Positions 26,974 to 37,516 are shown, numbered from the stretch's first letter. The stretch: DNA of 64,000 nt from Mucilaginibacter sp. KACC 22773 (GCF_028736215.1 NZ_CP117883.1:2790001-2854000), one strand, 5' to 3'. Translations and numbers: made by a program. Notes: generated from the sequence alone by a model not told the origin.

Positions 26974-27867
26974 ATGAAATGTAAAAAGTGTAATTATGGC
27001 TTTATGGTTTTCTTTTGTTGTGCGCTTGCTGTATCTACCATTTGCTTGGGTCAGAAGAAAAAAGCAGCAGCAAAAACTGAAGAGACGGTCATTTTTTTTG
27101 ATGACTTCGAGGGCAAAAAACTCAATCGCAATAAATGGAATGCCGAAGTAACCGGTATGCATGTGAACAATGAACTGCAGGCTTATGTTGATACGGGTTC
27201 GACTGTGTTTTTGGTTAGTGGTGCAGCGGCAGAGGGTGCAAAAAAGGGTGCCTTAGTAATAAGGCCACAGTGGATACCTGGTTTTAAAACAAAAGACGGG
27301 CAAACTTTTGATTTCATATCAGGCAGGATAAATACCCAAAATAAATTTGAATTTGCCTACGGAAAAGCCGAGGCCAGGATTAAACTAACTGAAGGTGCCG
27401 GCCTTTGGCCCGCCTGGTGGTTGTTAGGTAACGGCCTTTGGCCCGCCTGTGGCGAAATTGACATTATGGAATACGTAGGCGAAAAGGATTGGGCCAGTGC
27501 CGCCGTGCATGGCCCTGGCTACAGCGGCGAAACACCATTTGTAAACCGCCAGTATTTTAGTGCAGGCAATAATGTTACCCAATGGCACATTTACGCCGTA
27601 GAATGGACGCCGGATGCCCTTTATTTTAAATACGATGGTAAACTTATGTTCAGGTTAAATAAAAATATGACCGGGCATTACGGGAAGTGGGCGTTTGATA
27701 ACAAAAAATACCTCATCCTGAATTACGCCCTTGGCGGTGCTTACCCGGTAAAAATAAACGGCGTAACTTTGCCTTACAATGGTATGCCGGCATCAACAGT
27801 AGATCTTATTAAGAAAAACAAAGCAAAAATGCTGGTTGATTGGGTTAAGGTAACTCAAAAAAAATAA
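26974..27867 (+). CDS. Glycoside hydrolase family 16 (laminarinase-like)
   Basis: The 297-residue protein has an N-terminal hydrophobic signal (FMVFFCCALAVSTICLG) and the GH16 catalytic signature GEIDIMEYVG, with likely nucleophile E161, D163 and acid/base E166. Flanking family blocks are GAGLWPAWWLLGN and WHIYAVEWTPDALYFKYDG. The EIDIMEYVG form points to beta-1,3- or mixed-linkage glucans such as laminarin or lichenan. It is a single-domain enzyme, secreted to the periplasm or beyond, and it stands alone without susCD neighbours. A -7-like TACATTTG lies 81 bp upstream. Confidence 0.92.
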   Translation: MKCKKCNYGFMVFFCCALAVSTICLGQKKKAAAKTEETVIFFDDFEGKKLNRNKWNAEVTGMHVNNELQAYVDTGSTVFLVSGAAAEGAKKGALVIRPQWIPGFKTKDGQTFDFISGRINTQNKFEFAYGKAEARIKLTEGAGLWPAWWLLGNGLWPACGEIDIMEYVGEKDWASAAVHGPGYSGETPFVNRQYFSAGNNVTQWHIYAVEWTPDALYFKYDGKLMFRLNKNMTGHYGKWAFDNKKYLILNYALGGAYPVKINGVTLPYNGMPASTVDLIKKNKAKMLVDWVKVTQKK

Positions 27868-28150
27868 TTTTAAACAAAGTGTTTCTTGAATTTGGAACAG
27901 GCCTCGGTAGTCGCTTTTTTTGCTATTTTTAATTAAAAAGACAATTAGGCGATAAAAATGAAAATTTAAGCAGAAAATTTTACGAAGTACCAAACCATTT
28001 TGTTTGTTTTACGTATAAAGGTTGAGATTTAATTTCTATAAAAACAGTGTGGTAGGCTATGTTATTGGTTGTAAATAATTTACCGGTTTGAGGTTTTATT
28101 CAAACCGAACCTTATTATCATAAAGCTGAAACGAATAGATATTGAGGTTA

Positions 28151-31100
28151 ATGAAGATCCGTCTACTTATTTTTATTTTTTTACTTATTTCGCTGCGTGG
28201 CTTTAGCCAGTCGTGCTCATTAACTGTTGCTATATCTTCTTCCGAACCGGGCATATGCGCGGGCAACACTATTGCTTTAACAGCTACTCCCTCTGGCGGC
28301 TCTGGCAATTATGATTACGCATGGAGCACGGGCGAAACCGTTAATCCAATTCACGTAAACAAAGCAGGCAACTATACGGTAACTGTTACCGACAAAACTT
28401 CGGGTTGCACGGCAAGCAAAACAATCACTGTAAACATTACGCCAACACCTGCTGCGCCGGTAGTAACGGGTGGCGGCACGGTTTGCCAGGGCACAAGCGC
28501 CCATCTCCAGATTACTTCGGCTGGCGATAGTTTTCAATGGTACACACAAGCAGCAGGCGGCACCCCGTTTCATAACGGCAATAGCTATGATACACCACCG
28601 GTTACCGGGTATACGGCCTACTATGTTGAAGCCACTACCGCTGGTTGCACAAGTTCACGAACCACGGTGTCTGTTAACGTTTTAAGCAAGCCCGTAGCCC
28701 ATAGTGTTAAAGCATGCGCGGGCAGTCCGGTTACCCTATCGGTAAGCAATGGTGATAATTATAGCTGGTATACCTCAAGTACCTCAACAAACGTGGTTAA
28801 TACCGGGCCAACGCTTACAATTGCGTCGTTGCAACAATCGGTAAGTTACTATGTTACCTCTACTGTTAACGGATGTACAAGCCAACGCACAGTTGTATCT
28901 GCAACGGTAACTTCGGCACCACAACCGCCCACGGTTACCAGTAATAACACTGTATGTTCGGGCTCTGTAATCACTTTACACGCTGATGCCCCATCCGGTG
29001 TTGCTGATTGGTTTGATACCCCTACCGGCGGAACCCCATTAATATCAAGTCCTGATTATACAACGCCGCCGCTTACGGCTAACACCACTTATTATGTACA
29101 AAATACCATAAACGATTGCCAAAGCCCGCGTGTACCGGTTAACGTTACCGTAAACCCAATACCTGCCGCGCCCGCGCAACAAACTGTAAATAGTTGCTAT
29201 AATAGCAGTGCACACCTAACTGCCGGTACAGATGGCACATACCAATGGTATGCAGATGCCGATGGAAAGCACTTTTTAAAACAAGGGCTTACCTACGATA
29301 CGCCGCCATTGACCCAGGATATTACTTACTATATTGTGGCTACTAATTCGGGTTGTAATAGTGCGCCCAGCCCCGTAAATGTAATTGTGGCGCCACCGGT
29401 TGCAGCGCCATCAGTTTTAAACCCGCCTATTACCTGCAGCGGGTCGACTGCTGTAATCACGGCTACAGCGCCAGGAGGAACTTACCAATGGTTTGCAACC
29501 GCCACGGATAATAATCCTTTACCGGTTACCGAGAACGGAAAGTTCACCACGCCTGCCTTAACAGCAACTACTACCTATTACGTGCAAACAACCGTAGGGC
29601 AGTGCACAAGCAGCCGTACTGCTGTTAAGGTTGTTGTTTCAAGTCCTGTGGCCTCACCTGTGGCGCGCGATGCCAACATCTGCTCCGGAAACCAGGCAAC
29701 GTTATCCGCAACCGGGCCAGCCGGGGATTATGCCTGGTTTGATAGCGGTAACAACCTTGTACAGGTGGGACAAACATTTATTACCCCGGCATTAACAGCA
29801 TCTACAACATACACGGTACAGGTTACTGTTAATGGTTGCACCAGCGCACCTGTAGCTGTAAAAGTGGTTGTTACACCGTTGCCGCAGTCACCGGTAGTGG
29901 GGCCGTCGCCTACAATCTGTCCTGGTAGCACTGCGAATCTTTCGGCCAGCGCAGCCGCGGGTGAGAGTATTGATTGGTATGACGTACCCTCGGGCGGTGT
30001 ATCGCTGCACACTGGGAACACCTTTGCTACGCCGCCTTTATCGGCCGATAAAACCTACTATGTGCAAAGTACTTCTGGTACCTGTACCAGTACGCGTACC
30101 CCAGTTACGGTTACCGTTGACAATAGCGGCACCTCATTTAGGTATTCGTCGGCAACATATGCAACAACGGGCGCAAATCCAACCCCTGTAATTATCAATC
30201 CCTCTGGTAGCGGTATATTCAGTGCGCCTCCGGGCCTGGTGTTTATAAGTACGGCTACAGGACAAATTAATGTCGGCGCAAGTATTCCCGGAACTTATAA
30301 CGTTGTGTTAACCAGCAGCGGCACTTGTTCGGGTACCTATTCAAGTATTATAACTATCAGCGCGAGTCCCCTTACGGGTTTTACGTATAATACCCCCATT
30401 TGTAAAACAGGGGCCAATCCTAAACCAGCATTTGCGCCGGGTGCCAGCGCCGGGGTTTTTACAGCTTCGCCCGCCGGACTAACTTTTGTTGATGATAAAA
30501 CCGGCGAAATCAGTTTGGCAAATACTGCCAAGGGCACATATACCATCACCAATACCATACCGCCCAGCGGCTCGTTTTCGGGCAGTTCATCATCTTTTAA
30601 TATTACCATTGATGATGCCGTGACGGTAAGTGCAGGTGCCAATCAGAGTGTACCGCTAAATACACCGGTAACTTTAAATGGCAGCGTAAGCGGTGCTTCG
30701 GGAGGTACATGGTCTGGCGGGGCCGGCAAATTTTCAGATGTAAATGATCTTCACGCTGTTTATACTCCTGCAAATAATGAAAGTAAGGCTGTGCTTACTT
30801 TACTTTCAAACAAGTCGGCCGGCGCATGTAATGCGGCATCTGCTACGGTAACCATTTTTTTTAATACGGTACCACCGGCACCTACTGCCCAGGATGCCCA
30901 AATTTGCAAAGGCAGCAGCGCCACGTTAACAGCGACAGCTCCGGGCGGCACCTATAATTGGTTTACGGCAGCAAGTGGCGGTTCATCAATAAAGCAGGGG
31001 GCAAGTTATACTACGCCAAGCCTCACCGCTACTACAACTTATTATGTTCAAACTACGGTAAATGGCCTTAACAGCCAGCGTAAAGCTGTAACAGTAACCG

Positions 31101-33460
31101 TTTACGATGCACCGCCAACTCCACAAACATCGGCCGATACAGTGGTTATTTGTGCAGGTAGTACGGCAAAATTTGTTGCAAGCGGCTCGGCAGGAACCTA
31201 CCAGTGGTTAAACGAAAGCGGACAACTCGTAAACATCGGCGATACTTTTACAACGTCGTCATTAAATACAAGTACGTTTTATAATGTACAGGCTGCGGTT
31301 GGGCAATGTGTAAGCGCCATGAAAAAGGTAGTTGTTATAGTTAACCCAACACCTTATATTACAAGTAGCTCAAGTGGTTTTACCTGCAGTGGCAATCCTT
31401 TAAATTATACTATAACCGCTAACCTGCCAACGGCTACTTTCAGTTGGGGGCGGGCGGCTGTTGCTGGTATTAGTAACCCGGCGGTGTCAAATCAGACCAA
31501 TACTTTGATTTCAGAAACGTTAATAAATACTACGGCCAATCCTATCAATGTAACTTACACAATTACTCCAATAAATGGCACCTGCCCTGGTACGCCCATT
31601 AAGTATGTTGTTACAGTTTACCCTACGCCGGTGATAACCAAATCGCCAAAAATTTCAATATGTAATGGTACCTCTGCCAATTACAATATAAAGTTTAATA
31701 CAGCCAACACCTCGTTTAGATGGAGCAGGGCAGCCGTGGCAGGTATTACCAATAACGCGGTAAGCGGCCAGGCCTCTAATGTGATCAGGGAGGTGTTATA
31801 TAATACCAATACCACCCCGATTGATGTTGTTTACACCATTAATTACAAAACAAACGACTGTGATGGCGAACCTTTTAACTGGGTTGTAACCGTTAACCCT
31901 GCACTTAATATTACCAGTGATACAGTTTCATTGGCTTGTAATAAAACGCCGCAAAACTACGCCATTACATCCAATGTGCCTACTGCAACCTTTAGCTGGA
32001 CCCGTGCAGCGGTACCGGGTATCAGTAACCCGGCAGCCACGGGTACCGGCCCCATTATTGATGAAGCTTTAACAAATACTACAACAGCTCCCGTCAGCGT
32101 TAACTATATTATTACGCCATCAGCATATGGTTGCGATGGGGTGCCGTTTACTCATACCGTAAATGTTAACACCAAGCCTAATGTACCGCAGGCAAACAGT
32201 AACTCGCCGGTGTGCCTTGGCAATACTATTAATTTGCGTACTCCTTCTTTAGCAGGTGCCACATATATGTGGACAGGGCCTAATAATTTTTCCTCAACAT
32301 CACAAAACCCGGATATTCCGGCTACTGTTGAAAGTGCTGGTACCTATAACTTATTTGTCACCGTGGCCGGTTGTACAAGCGATGCCGGAGTTACCACGGT
32401 ACAGGTAAATCAGCCACCTGTTGCTACGGCCACGGGTCCCCAACTGGTGTGTAGTAATGTAACGTCTATCGCTCTTAAAGGTTCGGTTACCGGGGGTACT
32501 ACAACAGGTATCTGGTCGTCAAGTAATCCTAAAGGAAGGTTTTTACCATCGTCAACCTCTGTTGATAATGTGCAGTATATCCCCTCGGCCGACGAAAAGG
32601 CTGCAGGCAGTGTCACTATAACCCTGTCATCTACCAGTAAAGACGATTGCACTATCTCTACTTCGGTACTCAATATCAGGTACGGGCAGGAGCCGGGCGC
32701 CGATGCCGGTAAAAACCAAAATGTTTGCTCGCAAGATCAGTTTGTGCAATTGGCCGGCAAAGTACTTGTGCCCGGCGGTACAGGTTTTTGGAGCACTGCT
32801 ACCGGCGACGGTCAGTTTCATTCGGGAAACCAGCCAAATGCCACATATTCGCCGGGGGTTAACGATCTGAAAAAAGGATCGGTTATGCTGACCTTTAATG
32901 TAGATAATTCCGGCCAGTGCTATACGCCGTCTGATTCGGTTAAAATAACATTCTTTGGTCCGCCGGAGCTTACCACCGAGAAGATAAGATATGTTTTAAG
33001 GGATAAAACGATCACGCTGCACCCATCTGTAAATGACGAATCTGTGAGCTACTTATGGTCGCCAAATTATAATATCAGTGATATTCATGCTAAAAATCCG
33101 GTTATAACAGGAAGCGTTGATACCACCTATACACTAACTATTACCGATAGTTTAGGTTGTATTACCACCGGCACCACACATATTGTTGTATCGCCGTCGT
33201 TATCGGTATCCAACGCATTTTCGCCCAACGGCGATGGTACGAATGATACCTGGGAAATAACCGGACTGGTAGCCTATGAAAACTCCACGGTTGATGTGTT
33301 TAACCGTTACGGTACCCTCATATTCCATTCCAAAGGATATGGTGTACCCTGGGATGGTAAATCAAACGGGCAACCCGTGCCGGTTGGGGTTTATTACTTT
33401 ATTGTGGATACCAAACTTAACGGGCAACGGTTTACAGGATATGTGACTGTTTTGAGGTAG
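28151..33460 (+). CDS. Giant Ig-like/PKD-like repeat protein, T9SS type B cargo
   Basis: A 1769-residue secreted protein. The ATG at 28151 gives the signal MKIRLLIFIFLLISLRGFSQ, so I prefer it to the in-frame TTG at 28142. It contains about eight ~85-residue Ig-like CHU-type modules (ICSGNQATLSATGPAGDYAW, then T-Y-Y-V-Q-x-T-V-x-x-C-T-S-x-R). At least three PKD-like modules share the FSWxRAAVxGIxNxAxS pattern (about residues 1080-1350). The C-terminus (FSPNGDGTNDTWEITG, VFNRYGTLIFHSKG, WDGKSNGQPVPVGVYYF) is the gliding-motility/CHU_C domain used as the type B sorting signal of the type IX system. I expect a cell-surface adhesin-like protein. No PorP/SprF partner gene is adjacent. Confidence 0.92.
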   Translation: MKIRLLIFIFLLISLRGFSQSCSLTVAISSSEPGICAGNTIALTATPSGGSGNYDYAWSTGETVNPIHVNKAGNYTVTVTDKTSGCTASKTITVNITPTPAAPVVTGGGTVCQGTSAHLQITSAGDSFQWYTQAAGGTPFHNGNSYDTPPVTGYTAYYVEATTAGCTSSRTTVSVNVLSKPVAHSVKACAGSPVTLSVSNGDNYSWYTSSTSTNVVNTGPTLTIASLQQSVSYYVTSTVNGCTSQRTVVSATVTSAPQPPTVTSNNTVCSGSVITLHADAPSGVADWFDTPTGGTPLISSPDYTTPPLTANTTYYVQNTINDCQSPRVPVNVTVNPIPAAPAQQTVNSCYNSSAHLTAGTDGTYQWYADADGKHFLKQGLTYDTPPLTQDITYYIVATNSGCNSAPSPVNVIVAPPVAAPSVLNPPITCSGSTAVITATAPGGTYQWFATATDNNPLPVTENGKFTTPALTATTTYYVQTTVGQCTSSRTAVKVVVSSPVASPVARDANICSGNQATLSATGPAGDYAWFDSGNNLVQVGQTFITPALTASTTYTVQVTVNGCTSAPVAVKVVVTPLPQSPVVGPSPTICPGSTANLSASAAAGESIDWYDVPSGGVSLHTGNTFATPPLSADKTYYVQSTSGTCTSTRTPVTVTVDNSGTSFRYSSATYATTGANPTPVIINPSGSGIFSAPPGLVFISTATGQINVGASIPGTYNVVLTSSGTCSGTYSSIITISASPLTGFTYNTPICKTGANPKPAFAPGASAGVFTASPAGLTFVDDKTGEISLANTAKGTYTITNTIPPSGSFSGSSSSFNITIDDAVTVSAGANQSVPLNTPVTLNGSVSGASGGTWSGGAGKFSDVNDLHAVYTPANNESKAVLTLLSNKSAGACNAASATVTIFFNTVPPAPTAQDAQICKGSSATLTATAPGGTYNWFTAASGGSSIKQGASYTTPSLTATTTYYVQTTVNGLNSQRKAVTVTVYDAPPTPQTSADTVVICAGSTAKFVASGSAGTYQWLNESGQLVNIGDTFTTSSLNTSTFYNVQAAVGQCVSAMKKVVVIVNPTPYITSSSSGFTCSGNPLNYTITANLPTATFSWGRAAVAGISNPAVSNQTNTLISETLINTTANPINVTYTITPINGTCPGTPIKYVVTVYPTPVITKSPKISICNGTSANYNIKFNTANTSFRWSRAAVAGITNNAVSGQASNVIREVLYNTNTTPIDVVYTINYKTNDCDGEPFNWVVTVNPALNITSDTVSLACNKTPQNYAITSNVPTATFSWTRAAVPGISNPAATGTGPIIDEALTNTTTAPVSVNYIITPSAYGCDGVPFTHTVNVNTKPNVPQANSNSPVCLGNTINLRTPSLAGATYMWTGPNNFSSTSQNPDIPATVESAGTYNLFVTVAGCTSDAGVTTVQVNQPPVATATGPQLVCSNVTSIALKGSVTGGTTTGIWSSSNPKGRFLPSSTSVDNVQYIPSADEKAAGSVTITLSSTSKDDCTISTSVLNIRYGQEPGADAGKNQNVCSQDQFVQLAGKVLVPGGTGFWSTATGDGQFHSGNQPNATYSPGVNDLKKGSVMLTFNVDNSGQCYTPSDSVKITFFGPPELTTEKIRYVLRDKTITLHPSVNDESVSYLWSPNYNISDIHAKNPVITGSVDTTYTLTITDSLGCITTGTTHIVVSPSLSVSNAFSPNGDGTNDTWEITGLVAYENSTVDVFNRYGTLIFHSKGYGVPWDGKSNGQPVPVGVYYFIVDTKLNGQRFTGYVTVLR

Positions 33461-33471
33461 CCTTGCCGGAG

Positions 33472-33545
33472 AGTGGTGAATAGTGAGCGGTGAGTAGTTA
33501 ATAACCCGAGTCCAACCACTCACCATTCACTGCTCGCCATTCACT
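33472..33545. terminator. Imperfect inverted repeat between convergent genes
   Basis: GAGTGGTGAATAGTGAGCGG and the following bases are roughly complementary to AACCACTCACCATTCACTGC near 33514-33545. The element fills the gap between the stop codons of two convergent genes and probably acts as a bidirectional terminator. It resembles the intergenic sequence at 11320-11420. Confidence 0.5.
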
Positions 33546-36500
33546 TTAACCCAAAATTCCCAGCAAATCTGTTTTCGACATTGATTGTAAAAACGAGCTA
33601 TCAGTATTAACCAAATTATCGGCCAGGCTTCGTTTAAAGTCCTGCATCTGCATAATTTTTTCTTCTACGGTATCGGGGCAAATCATCCTTACAGCTACTA
33701 CATGTTTGCTTTGACCTATCCGGTGCGAGCGGTCGATAGCCTGGTTTTCAACAGCTGGGTTCCACCAGGGGTCTACAATATACACGTAATCAGCTTCGGT
33801 TAAATTAAGGCCGGTACCGCCGGCTTTCATGCTGATGAGAAATACGCTTATTTTGGGGTTGTTTTGAAATTCATTTACAACAGCCTCCCGGTTACGGGTG
33901 CTGCCAGTGAGCCAGCAAAATTCAATTTTACGACTCAATAACTCTTTCCTGATCAGTTCCAGCATCGATACAAACTGCGAAAATACCAGTATTTTATGCT
34001 GATGCTGTTTGCTTTCAATTTGCTCAATGAGCATCTCTATCTTGGCGGATTCTGAGCCGGGTGGCTTTTCTCCATCAATCAACAACGGCGAGTCGCAGAT
34101 CTGCCTTAATTTGGTTAGCCCTTTAAGCACGTTCATCGGTGTCTTCCTTAGTTCGTCGCTGGTTGTGGCCGAGATGTATTCGCGGAATTCCTTTTCATAG
34201 GCATCATAAATTTTGCGTTGTTGTTCCTTCATTTCGCAATAAAGTACCATCTCAGTTTTTTCGGGTAATTCGGCGGCTACCTGTTGCTTTGTACGGCGCA
34301 AAACAAAGGGCTTTATTTTATGCTGCAATTCGGCCGCGCGCTTATGGCTCTTGAATTTATCAATGGGTACAGCATAAATATCTTTAAAATACTGTTTGGT
34401 ACCCAACAAACCCGGGCAGGCAAATGAAAGCTGACCGTAAATATCAAAGGTGTTATTTTCGATGGGAGTGCCTGTAATGGCGATCCGGTTGCGCGATTTT
34501 AGCAGGCGCACCGCCTTGTACCTTTGCGAATCGGGATTTTTAATCTGTTGCGATTCGTCCAGAAAAACGTAGTTAAACTGATAGTGCTTTAAAAAGCCAA
34601 TATCGGCAAGCAGCGTGCCGTACGATGTCAGGATAATTTCATAACCGTCAAACTCTGAAGTGTTTTTCATCCTGTCGGCCCCGTAAATGGTATGCATCCT
34701 GATAGATGGGGCAAACTTTTTCACTTCAGCCTGCCAGTTAAATATGATAGATGTGGGCACCACCAGCAAATTGGTATTCCGATCTCTTTTGTTGCGTTGC
34801 GATAATATGAAGGCAATAATCTGCATGGTTTTGCCCAAACCCATATCATCGGCAAGGCATCCGCCAAAATTAAAATCATCTAAAAAGTTAAGCCAGTTTA
34901 AACCCTGTTGCTGATAAGGGCGAAGTGTCGTTTTCAGGTCGGCTGATACTTCCACATGTGTTATCTTATCAAAATCAGCTAACTTTTCACGGTAGGTAAA
35001 TAACTCGGCCTTAACCTCCTCATCCATCACCTGCTGATCAAACAATTCATCAATTGCAGCGTAATTGATTTTATGGATGCTTAAAATATCTTCATCAGTA
35101 ACCTCGCCGGCATTAAAGTATTTAGTAAATCTTTCAATCCACTCCAACGGCAAAATACCCACCGTGCCATCATCCAGCTGCACGTATTTACTTTTGTTAC
35201 GCACTGCTTTTTGCACGCGTTTTAATGAAGTTTTGGTTTTGCCAAAGCGGATACCAATTTCGGTATTAAACCAGTTGATGCCGCTAAGCACCCTTATTGT
35301 AATATTTACTTTGTTGGCATTAAGCTTGTTGCCTTCCAGCTCGTTAAAACCTAAAACAGTAATACCATGCTGCCGCCAATCCTCAAATACGTTTAAGAAC
35401 CATTCTTCCTGCAAAAAATGTCTTTTATGCAGGTAAAAATAATGCAGGTCGTTATCCAGTTGTTCATCAAAGTAGGGGTGTTGCCTTACCAATAGGGCTG
35501 TCAGGGCTATCTCGGCCTCGTCATCGCGTTTTACAATAAATTCGTTGCCTTTATGATCAACCCCATGAATGGTACGTTTGGTACGTACAGGAATTTCAGC
35601 CTCGCCATAACGCATCACCGGGATTATCATCACATGACTGCCAAAGTCCGACAGGTAAATGATCTGCTCTGTTTCGGCGGTAAATCCCTGTTGCTTTAAC
35701 TGGGCCTGTGTAGCTGGCTTTATATGCTGATAGGCAATTGTAATCCTGTCTTCCAGCTTGGTGAGTAGCTGCGTTTTAAACTCCTTGTATTTGGAGTGGT
35801 GGATAAGCAGGTTTTCGGGCCGTTTACGCATCAGGTCGATAATGCCCAGCAGTTGGATGTTATCGGCCAGGTAAAGCTTGTCCTTTACTAAAATAAAATA
35901 GCTGAACCGGATACCCAGGTCTTTAAGCTGATGCACCTCGCCATCAATTGTAAGCTGGCCCGAAAATTCATAAAACGGCCCCTGCGGTTTTATATTCAGG
36001 CTAATGTTTTGCGGTAATAGCCCAACCTTAACAGATACTATCGATGAAGCTGTGATATTGTCGGATACCTGGCTGTTGTGGTAATAAAAATTATACTTCA
36101 GCGGGTTTTTAATAATTGCCCTTAAGGCCAGAATATCGGCTGCCGACCGTTTGCTGTTGATGTGGTTCTGAAATTTATTAATGCCTGTAAAAAACTTTAG
36201 CTGCTCATGGTCGTCCGTACTCCAGATCTGGTCTAAAGGGTTCACCAGAGTCAGCGGGTTTTTAATTTTACCCTCTTTGGTAATTTGGGCGCTGTACAGC
36301 TCCACAAAAAGGTATTGATAATATTTGTGCTGTTTTAACACAATACATATGGATTGGCCTGTATCTCCGTCGGTCTTATCAGTAATTGCCGCATCAGCGG
36401 GCAGCAACATTTCGCCGTATTGGGCCAGGCTATCTTTAGTAACCGGTATAAGCGAGGGCAACCTTGGGACAATAACCGATTGCTTATCTATATACGTCAC

Positions 36501-36935
36501 TTTAAAAAAAGCATCCAGGTCGGGTTCGTTTTCCAGGCCATAATCAATGGCCGCCTTTCTTATTTTTTCGTCCCTTAACCGGCTATCAAAGTATATGCGC
36601 AGATCATTTTTTTTAATAACGGCGGTAAGCACCAGCGTTTGGTGTTCGCAAAGCAGGCCATGGCTGGCGGTGCAGCCGCAGGTTAATAAAAGTTGCTGAT
36701 TATTTTGAACTATGGTAACCTGCGGAAAGTTAACGGCATCAAATTCGTGGTAAAATACGCCGCTGTTAATTTCAATAACCTCGGGAACAATGTGTTTATA
36801 ATAGGCTGGATGATTATCATATCCACCGCCCGACCGTTGGAGGATGGCGGTTTCGGTAATGGCCGCAAAGGGTAAATCTAAAATATAAGTATGGCCTCCA
36901 GGTTCATCTTCCTCATAAATAGCTGCTGTATCCAC
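33546..36935 (-). CDS. SNF2-family helicase with SWIM zinc finger
   Basis: The 1129-residue protein has a SWIM-like zinc finger near residues 85-105 (CGCTASHGLLCEH), a long middle part, and a SNF2 ATPase core. The core shows GGCLADDMGLGKTMQIIAFI (Walker A, ~690-710), the DEAH-box position as DESQ (~790) and AITGTPIENN. A C-terminal helicase lobe includes GTGLNLTEADYVYIVDPWWN and QAIDRSHRIGQ. These are DNA-dependent ATPases that remodel or translocate on nucleic acid; bacterial members relate to RapA/HepA-like enzymes. The target is unknown. It is a single gene on the minus strand, convergent with the Ig-repeat protein. Confidence 0.93.
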   Translation of the reverse strand: MDTAAIYEEDEPGGHTYILDLPFAAITETAILQRSGGGYDNHPAYYKHIVPEVIEINSGVFYHEFDAVNFPQVTIVQNNQQLLLTCGCTASHGLLCEHQTLVLTAVIKKNDLRIYFDSRLRDEKIRKAAIDYGLENEPDLDAFFKVTYIDKQSVIVPRLPSLIPVTKDSLAQYGEMLLPADAAITDKTDGDTGQSICIVLKQHKYYQYLFVELYSAQITKEGKIKNPLTLVNPLDQIWSTDDHEQLKFFTGINKFQNHINSKRSAADILALRAIIKNPLKYNFYYHNSQVSDNITASSIVSVKVGLLPQNISLNIKPQGPFYEFSGQLTIDGEVHQLKDLGIRFSYFILVKDKLYLADNIQLLGIIDLMRKRPENLLIHHSKYKEFKTQLLTKLEDRITIAYQHIKPATQAQLKQQGFTAETEQIIYLSDFGSHVMIIPVMRYGEAEIPVRTKRTIHGVDHKGNEFIVKRDDEAEIALTALLVRQHPYFDEQLDNDLHYFYLHKRHFLQEEWFLNVFEDWRQHGITVLGFNELEGNKLNANKVNITIRVLSGINWFNTEIGIRFGKTKTSLKRVQKAVRNKSKYVQLDDGTVGILPLEWIERFTKYFNAGEVTDEDILSIHKINYAAIDELFDQQVMDEEVKAELFTYREKLADFDKITHVEVSADLKTTLRPYQQQGLNWLNFLDDFNFGGCLADDMGLGKTMQIIAFILSQRNKRDRNTNLLVVPTSIIFNWQAEVKKFAPSIRMHTIYGADRMKNTSEFDGYEIILTSYGTLLADIGFLKHYQFNYVFLDESQQIKNPDSQRYKAVRLLKSRNRIAITGTPIENNTFDIYGQLSFACPGLLGTKQYFKDIYAVPIDKFKSHKRAAELQHKIKPFVLRRTKQQVAAELPEKTEMVLYCEMKEQQRKIYDAYEKEFREYISATTSDELRKTPMNVLKGLTKLRQICDSPLLIDGEKPPGSESAKIEMLIEQIESKQHQHKILVFSQFVSMLELIRKELLSRKIEFCWLTGSTRNREAVVNEFQNNPKISVFLISMKAGGTGLNLTEADYVYIVDPWWNPAVENQAIDRSHRIGQSKHVVAVRMICPDTVEEKIMQMQDFKRSLADNLVNTDSSFLQSMSKTDLLGILG

Positions 36936-37128
36936 TTATATCCCTTTTGTTGTGTTTTGGGTAAATATCTTAAGAATTGGGCAGACTAACCAAGTTGGAG
37001 TAAAGAAAATATTTATAGGGCTTCAAATAGGCATTCTGTTAATTGTAGGTTAATTATCCTTTATAAAAGAGGTAAATTGCAATAAAAAATATAATTCCTA
37101 TAGAATTAGTAGTTTAATGAAATTATTT

Positions 37129-37136
37129 TATATTTG
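37129..37136 (+). promoter_or_regulatory. Candidate -7 element of the sulfatase operon
   Basis: TATATTTG matches TAnnTTTG and lies 18 bp before the ATG of the polycysteine leader ORF and about 380 bp before susC. It would give the operon a leader RNA of roughly 370 nt. No clear -33 TTTG is seen. Confidence 0.5.
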
Positions 37137-37154
37137 CGATGTAAAAATACCACC

Positions 37155-37247
37155 ATGATCGCTTTTGTTAATCCTGAAACAGGGTTCATTAAATTTTCTT
37201 CTGCTATTCTGCAACAGCCCATGTGCTGTTACTGCTGTTGTTGGTAA
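37155..37247 (+). CDS. Putative 30-residue polycysteine leader peptide
   Basis: ATG at 37155 to TAA at 37245-37247 encodes 30 residues starting MIAFVNPETGFIKFSS and ending CCYCCCW, so five of the last seven residues are cysteine. It sits 18 bp behind a -7 element and 269 bp before susC of a sulfatase operon. Short ORFs ending in runs of Cys codons act as cysteine-responsive attenuators of sulfur genes in mycobacteria. A comparable control of this operon is an inference. The Cys codons lie inside competing hairpins: CAACAGC at 37212-37218 can pair with GCTGTT at 37225-37230 or with GCTGTTG at 37234-37240. Translation is not proven, and no Shine-Dalgarno is visible. Confidence 0.6.
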   Translation: MIAFVNPETGFIKFSSAILQQPMCCYCCCW

Positions 37248-37516
37248 CGCGGCACAATACCTTGTTTTTTTGATGCTTAATTTTTGCTTTTGGGAAGAGG
37301 TATGCGGCATTCAAAATTATACAAAACATTTATTTACAACATTCTTTAAGCCCCTTAAAAAGATGAAATAAGATTTACTAACTATCCTTAAATGACACCG
37401 GCAAGGGAGCCTTGCCGGTGGTTTGGATGGCAGATCAGCCCGTAACGCCAATCACTAACTGATCTTCATCCCCGGTTTTACTAACAAATAATCATTAACA
37501 TAAAACATTTAAATAT
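37248..37516 (+). promoter_or_regulatory. Leader region between polycysteine ORF and susC
   Basis: This 269-bp stretch holds a seven-T run at 37263-37269 preceded by a short ACAA/TTGT stem just behind the leader stop, a possible weak terminator. It also holds a strong hairpin at 37396-37420. An ORF of 68 codons crosses the region (37165-37371) but has no coding character. I read the region as untranslated leader RNA with attenuator potential. Confidence 0.4.
37396..37420 (+). terminator. Strong hairpin in the susC leader
   Basis: A perfect 11-bp stem (CACCGGCAAGG with CCTTGCCGGTG) has a 3-nt loop, 97 bp before susC. It is not followed by a U-tract, so it may be an RNA structural element rather than a classical terminator. 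Confidence 0.5.

Noticed and set aside
28277..33000. Several 60-100 codon minus-strand ORFs inside the Ig-repeat gene
   Set aside because: Antisense shadows of repeated Thr/Pro/Val-rich coding sequence.
37165..37371. 68-codon ORF overlapping the polycysteine leader
   Set aside because: It reads the leader in another frame and shows no family pattern; the short in-frame leader fits the promoter position better.
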